From the NCBI RefSeq assembly GCF_900161835.1, contig NZ_LT897836.1:1-64000 (forward strand): a stretch of DNA of 64,000 nucleotides, written 5' to 3'. The position numbers were made by a program, and so were the translations under genes. The notes below the pieces were generated by a model. The model did no database searches and was not told the origin of the DNA. It was given only the letters and a program-made list of their open reading frames with translations. Origin of the DNA: Sodalis endosymbiont of Henestaris halophilus. GTDB lineage: Bacteria; Pseudomonadota; Gammaproteobacteria; Enterobacterales; Enterobacteriaceae. Of this stretch, positions 59,934 to 64,000 are shown one piece after another; positions within the stretch are counted from its first letter, which is position 1, and every line of letters begins with the position of its first letter.

Positions 59934-62360
59934 ATGATGATAAAAAAGTTGATCGTAGCGGCGATGCTTATTAGCAGTGCTACCGTATACGGTGCAGACG
60001 AGTTTGTCGTGAAGGACATTCATTTAGAAGGACTTCAACGGGTCGCCGTCAGCACAGCATTACTCAGCATACCGATCCGTATCGGCGAGAAGGCAAACGA
60101 TAAAGATATTAGCAATACTATCCGCGCTCTATTCGCTACTGGATACTTTGAGGATGTACAGGTGTTACGTGATAAAGATTCACTGGTCGTACAAGTTAAG
60201 GAACACCCAATCATTGCAAACATTACTTTCTCTGGTAATAGAGCGATAAGAGATGAGATCCTAAAGCAACTCCTTGAGGATCAAGGCGTACGAAACGGCG
60301 AACTCCTTGATCATACTGCGATTTTTAATATCAAAAAAATAATCCAGGAATTGTACAATAGTATTGGCAAATATAACGCCACTGTCAAAGCGGTAGTCAC
60401 GTCACTGACGCGCAATTGCGTCGATCTAAAACTGGTATTTACCGAAGGTTTTTCAGCCAAAATTCAACAAATCAATATTGTTGGTAACCATGCTTTCACT
60501 ATCAATGAACTAATTTCACGCTTCCAGTTACGAGATCAAGTGCCATGGTGGCATATGATTGCCAATCGTAAATACCAAAAACACAAGCTAAAAAAAGATC
60601 TTGAAACCTTGCATAATTTTTATCTCGATCGCGGTTATGCCCGCTTTAATATCGATTCCACGCAGATTAGCTTAACACCAGATAAAACAGGTATTTACAT
60701 CACTATAAACATTACTGAAGGTACACAATACAAAATATCTGGTACGGTGGTCAACGGAAATATGGCCGGTTACTCAGCCGAAATAGAACAGTTGGCAAAA
60801 TTACAGCCAGGAAAAATGTATAACGGCGCTAAAGTCACCAAGATGGAGAACGATATCACGCAATTGCTGGGTCGTTACGGCTATGCCTACCCACGAGTGA
60901 TGACACAGAAGGAAATCAATGACGCTGATAATACAGTTAAATTGCATGTTAGAGTTGACGTGGGCAAACGATTTTACGTACGTAAAATCTGCTTTGGAGG
61001 CAACTATATAACCAAGGATTCAGTGCTGCGTCGTGAAATGCGCCAGATGGAAAGCGCCTGGCTTGGCAGGAATTTAGTCGAGAAAGGTAAAGAACGCCTC
61101 AATCGTCTAGGATACTTTAAAACTGTGGATACCAAAACGCAACTCGTGCCCGGGTCACTAGATCAGGTAGATGTGGTATATAAAGTAGAGGAGCGCAATA
61201 CCGGAAATATAAATGTCGGTGTCGGCTGCGGGACAGAGAGCGGCGTTACTTTCCAGTTCGGCATACAGCAGGATAATTGGTTAGGAACCGGTAACTTCGT
61301 AGGCTTTAACGGCACCAAAAACTACCACCAAACCTATATAGAACTATCAATGATTGATCCCTACCTCACAATAGATGGCGTTAGTCTAGGTGGAAAGATT
61401 TTCTATAATGACTTTAACGCTGATGATGCTAATTTATCGGACTATGACCTGCGCAGCTACGGCGTAGGCACTACACTCAGTTTCCCAACTAGCGAAAACA
61501 ATTCGCTAAATTTTAGCCTGGACTATGTGCATAATGATCTGACTAATATGAAGCCTCAGGTGACAATGTGGCGTTATTTGAACAGCGTCGGCATCAATCC
61601 AAAAGTGGTTACCACAAAAAAGGCAAACAGCGATGCCTATTTAAGCGACGATGACTTGTTTTTCTCTATTGGTTGGAGCTACAACAATCTAAACAGCCGA
61701 TATTTCCCCACCGCAGGTTCACGCGCTATCCTAACCGGCAAAGTGACGATACCCGGTTCTGATAACGAATATTACAAAATTACATTCGACTTTAGCCACT
61801 ACATTCCGCTTAGCAAAAGCGGCAACTGGGTATTAAAGTACCGCGGGCGCGCGGGCTACGCCAATGGTATGGACAGCAAGAATGTACCGTTCTACGACAA
61901 TTTCTATGCCGGCGGTTCTAATACCGTGCGCGGTTTTAGTGCCAATACCATTGGTCCAAAAGCAGCGTATTATAAGTGCAATCATAGCAATACTCATTAT
62001 AAGGATTGTTTAGTAGATAACTCTAGCGATGCCGTGGGCGGCAACGCGATGGCCATTGCCAGCGCCGAGCTTATAGTGCCAACGCCATTCTTAAGCGAAA
62101 AATATTCTAATTCAGTACGCACCTTACTATTTGTCGACGCTGGTACAGTGTGGGACACCGCCTGGCAAAACACCAACATAACACGTGCTGCTGGTATTTT
62201 AGACTACAGAGATCCTAGTAATATTCGTATTTCTAGCGGTATCGCCATGCAATGGATGTCGCCGCTCGGGCCGATGATGTTCTCTTACGCGCCACAAGTC
62301 AAAAAATACGATAGAGATAAGTCAGAGCAGTTTCAGTTTAATATTGGAAAAACATGGTAA
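59934..62360 (+). CDS. bamA: outer membrane assembly factor BamA
   Basis: BamA is the essential core of the machine that inserts beta-barrel proteins into the outer membrane. A signal peptide ([20 protein letters not shown]) is cleaved before [10 protein letters not shown]. Five POTRA domains follow to about residue 420, then the 16-strand barrel. The barrel hallmark VRGF is in [17 protein letters not shown], and the protein ends FQFNIGKTW with the C-terminal aromatic. At 808 aa it is near E. coli (810). ATG 59934 (or 59937) was chosen because the upstream frame overlaps rseP. The POTRA domains are well conserved; barrel strands and loops are more diverged and include substitutions of usual residues (for example Cys in the first strand, VGCGTESG), as expected without phage or immune pressure. 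Confidence 0.97.
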   Translation: MMIKKLIVAAMLISSATVYGADEFVVKDIHLEGLQRVAVSTALLSIPIRIGEKANDKDISNTIRALFATGYFEDVQVLRDKDSLVVQVKEHPIIANITFSGNRAIRDEILKQLLEDQGVRNGELLDHTAIFNIKKIIQELYNSIGKYNATVKAVVTSLTRNCVDLKLVFTEGFSAKIQQINIVGNHAFTINELISRFQLRDQVPWWHMIANRKYQKHKLKKDLETLHNFYLDRGYARFNIDSTQISLTPDKTGIYITINITEGTQYKISGTVVNGNMAGYSAEIEQLAKLQPGKMYNGAKVTKMENDITQLLGRYGYAYPRVMTQKEINDADNTVKLHVRVDVGKRFYVRKICFGGNYITKDSVLRREMRQMESAWLGRNLVEKGKERLNRLGYFKTVDTKTQLVPGSLDQVDVVYKVEERNTGNINVGVGCGTESGVTFQFGIQQDNWLGTGNFVGFNGTKNYHQTYIELSMIDPYLTIDGVSLGGKIFYNDFNADDANLSDYDLRSYGVGTTLSFPTSENNSLNFSLDYVHNDLTNMKPQVTMWRYLNSVGINPKVVTTKKANSDAYLSDDDLFFSIGWSYNNLNSRYFPTAGSRAILTGKVTIPGSDNEYYKITFDFSHYIPLSKSGNWVLKYRGRAGYANGMDSKNVPFYDNFYAGGSNTVRGFSANTIGPKAAYYKCNHSNTHYKDCLVDNSSDAVGGNAMAIASAELIVPTPFLSEKYSNSVRTLLFVDAGTVWDTAWQNTNITRAAGILDYRDPSNIRISSGIAMQWMSPLGPMMFSYAPQVKKYDRDKSEQFQFNIGKTW

Positions 62361-62468
62361 TATTACATGGAGTAATGTGCAGGAAAAGAACAAGTAGACA
62401 AAGACACTGACGTATGATCAAGATATTGCGTAACAGTAAAAATATAATGAGTTGGTAAGGAGTTGATA

Positions 62469-62963
62469 GTGAAAAAGTGGTTATATGCCGCAGGTTTGGG
62501 TTTAACTCTTACCACCGCCTTCGCTCAAGCTGCCGATAAAATCGCTGTAGTTAACGTTTCCAACGTTTTCCAGAACTCTCCGCAGCTTGCCGCAATTATT
62601 CAACAACTTGAATATGAATTCAAGGATCGCGCAAACGAACTTCAATCTATGGAACGTGATCTACAGGCTAAGATACAACTCCTGCAGCGGGATGGCTCCA
62701 CCATGAAAGCCAGCGAACTCAGCTCACTAGAGAAACTAGTTATGGATCAGCGCAATATCTTCTCTAACAAAGCTCAAGCATTCGAGCAGGACAACCGGCG
62801 CCGCAATAATGAAGAACGTAAAAAAATTCTGAGCCGTATTCAGGACGCAGTGAAAATTGTGGCTAATGAGAAAGGCTATGACATAGTTATCGACTCTACT
62901 ACCGTAGCTTACGCTAACAGCACTAAAGACATCACTGATGACGTTATGAAACAGGTTAAATAA
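62469..62963 (+). CDS. skp: periplasmic chaperone Skp
   Basis: Skp is the trimeric periplasmic chaperone that carries unfolded outer-membrane proteins to the BAM complex. A signal peptide ([20 protein letters not shown]) is cleaved before ADKIAVVNV. The middle is a long coiled coil rich in Glu, Lys, Gln and Arg, and the C-terminus DDVMKQVK matches E. coli. GTG 62469, six bases after AAGGAG, gives 164 aa (E. coli 161); a TTG two codons upstream is less likely. It lies between bamA and lpxD as in all relatives; the lpxD start is three bases past its stop. Confidence 0.96.
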   Translation: MKKWLYAAGLGLTLTTAFAQAADKIAVVNVSNVFQNSPQLAAIIQQLEYEFKDRANELQSMERDLQAKIQLLQRDGSTMKASELSSLEKLVMDQRNIFSNKAQAFEQDNRRRNNEERKKILSRIQDAVKIVANEKGYDIVIDSTTVAYANSTKDITDDVMKQVK

Positions 62964-62966
62964 GTC

Positions 62967-63989
62967 ATGTATTCAATTCGACTGACTGATTTAGCACAAC
63001 AGTTGGATGCACAATTGTACGGTGATGGAGAAATTATCATCAACGGCATTGCCTCCATAGACAACGCGCAATCTGGTCAGATTACATTTCTTGCTGATAG
63101 CCGTTTTCGTGAAAAACTATCTTCCTGTCAGGCGTCGGCGGTAGTTCTAACCAAAGACAGCTTGCATTTTTGCATAAGCGCTTCGCTGGTAGTTAGTAAT
63201 CCTTACCTAACTTACGCTCGCATGGCGCAGCTAATGAACACTACACCAAAGCCTGCCGAGAATATTAACACTGGAGCAATCATTGCTTCGGACGCAACTC
63301 TGGGACAAAGAGTGGCGGTAGGTGCAAATACTGTTGTGGAATCCAAAGTTGTGCTGGAGAATGATGTAATAATCGGACCAGGCTGTTTTATCGGCAAAAA
63401 CACCCATATTGGCGCAGGAACGTGCTTATGGGCAAATGTTACCGTCTATCATGACATTGTCATCGGTGATCGTTGCCTAATCCACTCTGGAACCGTCATT
63501 GGTGCCGATGGTTTTGGCTATGTCAAAGACCGTAGCAACTGGATTAAAATACCACAACTAGGACGCGTCATCATTGGCGATCAAGTTGAAATAGGCGCTT
63601 GCACAACCATCGATCGCGGCGCGCTGGACGATACCACTATCGGCAATGGCGTGATTATTGACAATCAGTGTCAAATTGCACATAACGTGGTTATTGGTGA
63701 CAATACAGCAGTCGCAAGCGGCGTCATCATGGCTGGCAGCCTGACCATAGGCCGCTACTGTATGATTGGCGGAGCCAGCGTCATTAATGGCCATATAACC
63801 ATTTGTGATAAAGTCACTGTGACCGGTATGAGCATGGTTATGCGTGCAATAACTGCACCAGGAATATACTCATCCGGGATCCCGTTGCAGCCGAATAAAG
63901 AATGGCGTAAAACCGCCGCGTTAGTCATGCATATTAAGGATATGAACAAGCGGATGAAAGCCCTTGAGCAAAAATTAAAAAAAAACTAG
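62967..63989 (+). CDS. lpxD: UDP-3-O-acyl-glucosamine N-acyltransferase
   Basis: LpxD adds the N-linked hydroxyacyl chain in lipid A synthesis, the third step. The N-terminal uridine-binding domain is followed by a left-handed beta-helix of hexapeptide repeats ([50 protein letters not shown]). The catalytic His239 lies in [23 protein letters not shown] near the C-terminus is also conserved. It is 340 aa against 341 in E. coli. It overlaps translationally with skp (three-base gap). The window ends 11 bases after the stop, before the expected fabZ. Confidence 0.97.
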   Translation: MYSIRLTDLAQQLDAQLYGDGEIIINGIASIDNAQSGQITFLADSRFREKLSSCQASAVVLTKDSLHFCISASLVVSNPYLTYARMAQLMNTTPKPAENINTGAIIASDATLGQRVAVGANTVVESKVVLENDVIIGPGCFIGKNTHIGAGTCLWANVTVYHDIVIGDRCLIHSGTVIGADGFGYVKDRSNWIKIPQLGRVIIGDQVEIGACTTIDRGALDDTTIGNGVIIDNQCQIAHNVVIGDNTAVASGVIMAGSLTIGRYCMIGGASVINGHITICDKVTVTGMSMVMRAITAPGIYSSGIPLQPNKEWRKTAALVMHIKDMNKRMKALEQKLKKN

Positions 63990-64000
63990 TCGCTTTTACT

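Overview
The window looks like part of the chromosome of a host-restricted gammaproteobacterial (Enterobacterales, Sodalis-like) insect endosymbiont in an intermediate stage of genome decay. All 24 intact protein genes recognised align along their full length with the Escherichia coli orthologue as I recall it, keep E. coli gene order over long stretches, and are housekeeping genes of replication, translation, recombination, envelope and lysine/isoprenoid synthesis. Together they cover about 30.5 kb, roughly 48% of the window. The rest is very AT-rich DNA without credible genes, including three deserts of 7 to 7.7 kb. No insertion sequence, prophage, CRISPR array or rRNA was seen, and the only tRNA is one initiator tRNA. 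The species cannot be named from sequence alone.

Layout: (1) 1-6205, dnaA-dnaN-gyrB, with recF missing from its usual place between dnaN and gyrB. (2) 6206-15168, a desert, then a full-length but broken lysR (minus strand) divergent from an intact lysA. (3) 15169-22219, a 7.05 kb desert between lysA and mutH, where E. coli has galR, aas, lplT, tas, ygdR and ygdQ. (4) 22220-39600, mutH, rppH, relic of ptsP, lgt-thyA, recC, (ptrA gone), recB-recD. (5) 39601-48853, eroded DNA with the single initiator tRNA-Met gene and its promoter. (6) 48854-64000, dapD and map on the minus strand (glnD gone between them), then the plus-strand block rpsB-tsf-pyrH-frr-dxr-uppS-cdsA-rseP-bamA-skp-lpxD, cut by the window edge before fabZ would be expected.

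How the genes work together: DnaA, the sliding clamp and GyrB run replication. RecBCD and MutH show that double-strand break repair and possibly methyl-directed mismatch repair persist although RecF is lost. DapD and LysA are the early succinylase step and the final step of diaminopimelate/lysine synthesis. UppS, CdsA, Dxr, Lgt, RseP, BamA, Skp and LpxD show a real outer membrane with lipoproteins, lipid A and beta-barrel proteins. Regulators (LysR, PtsP, GlnD) are the genes being lost while the enzymes next to them remain.

The most interesting non-coding signals are: near-ancestral spacing kept in a locus whose coding content is gone; many perfect palindromes/hairpins of unrelated sequence in the deserts, up to a 24-nt perfect palindrome and a 17-pair hairpin; a tight cluster of five hairpins 3' of the initiator tRNA; and a small-RNA-like unit near 47.5 kb that ends in a Rho-independent terminator. 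All comparisons with E. coli are from memory, not from a search.
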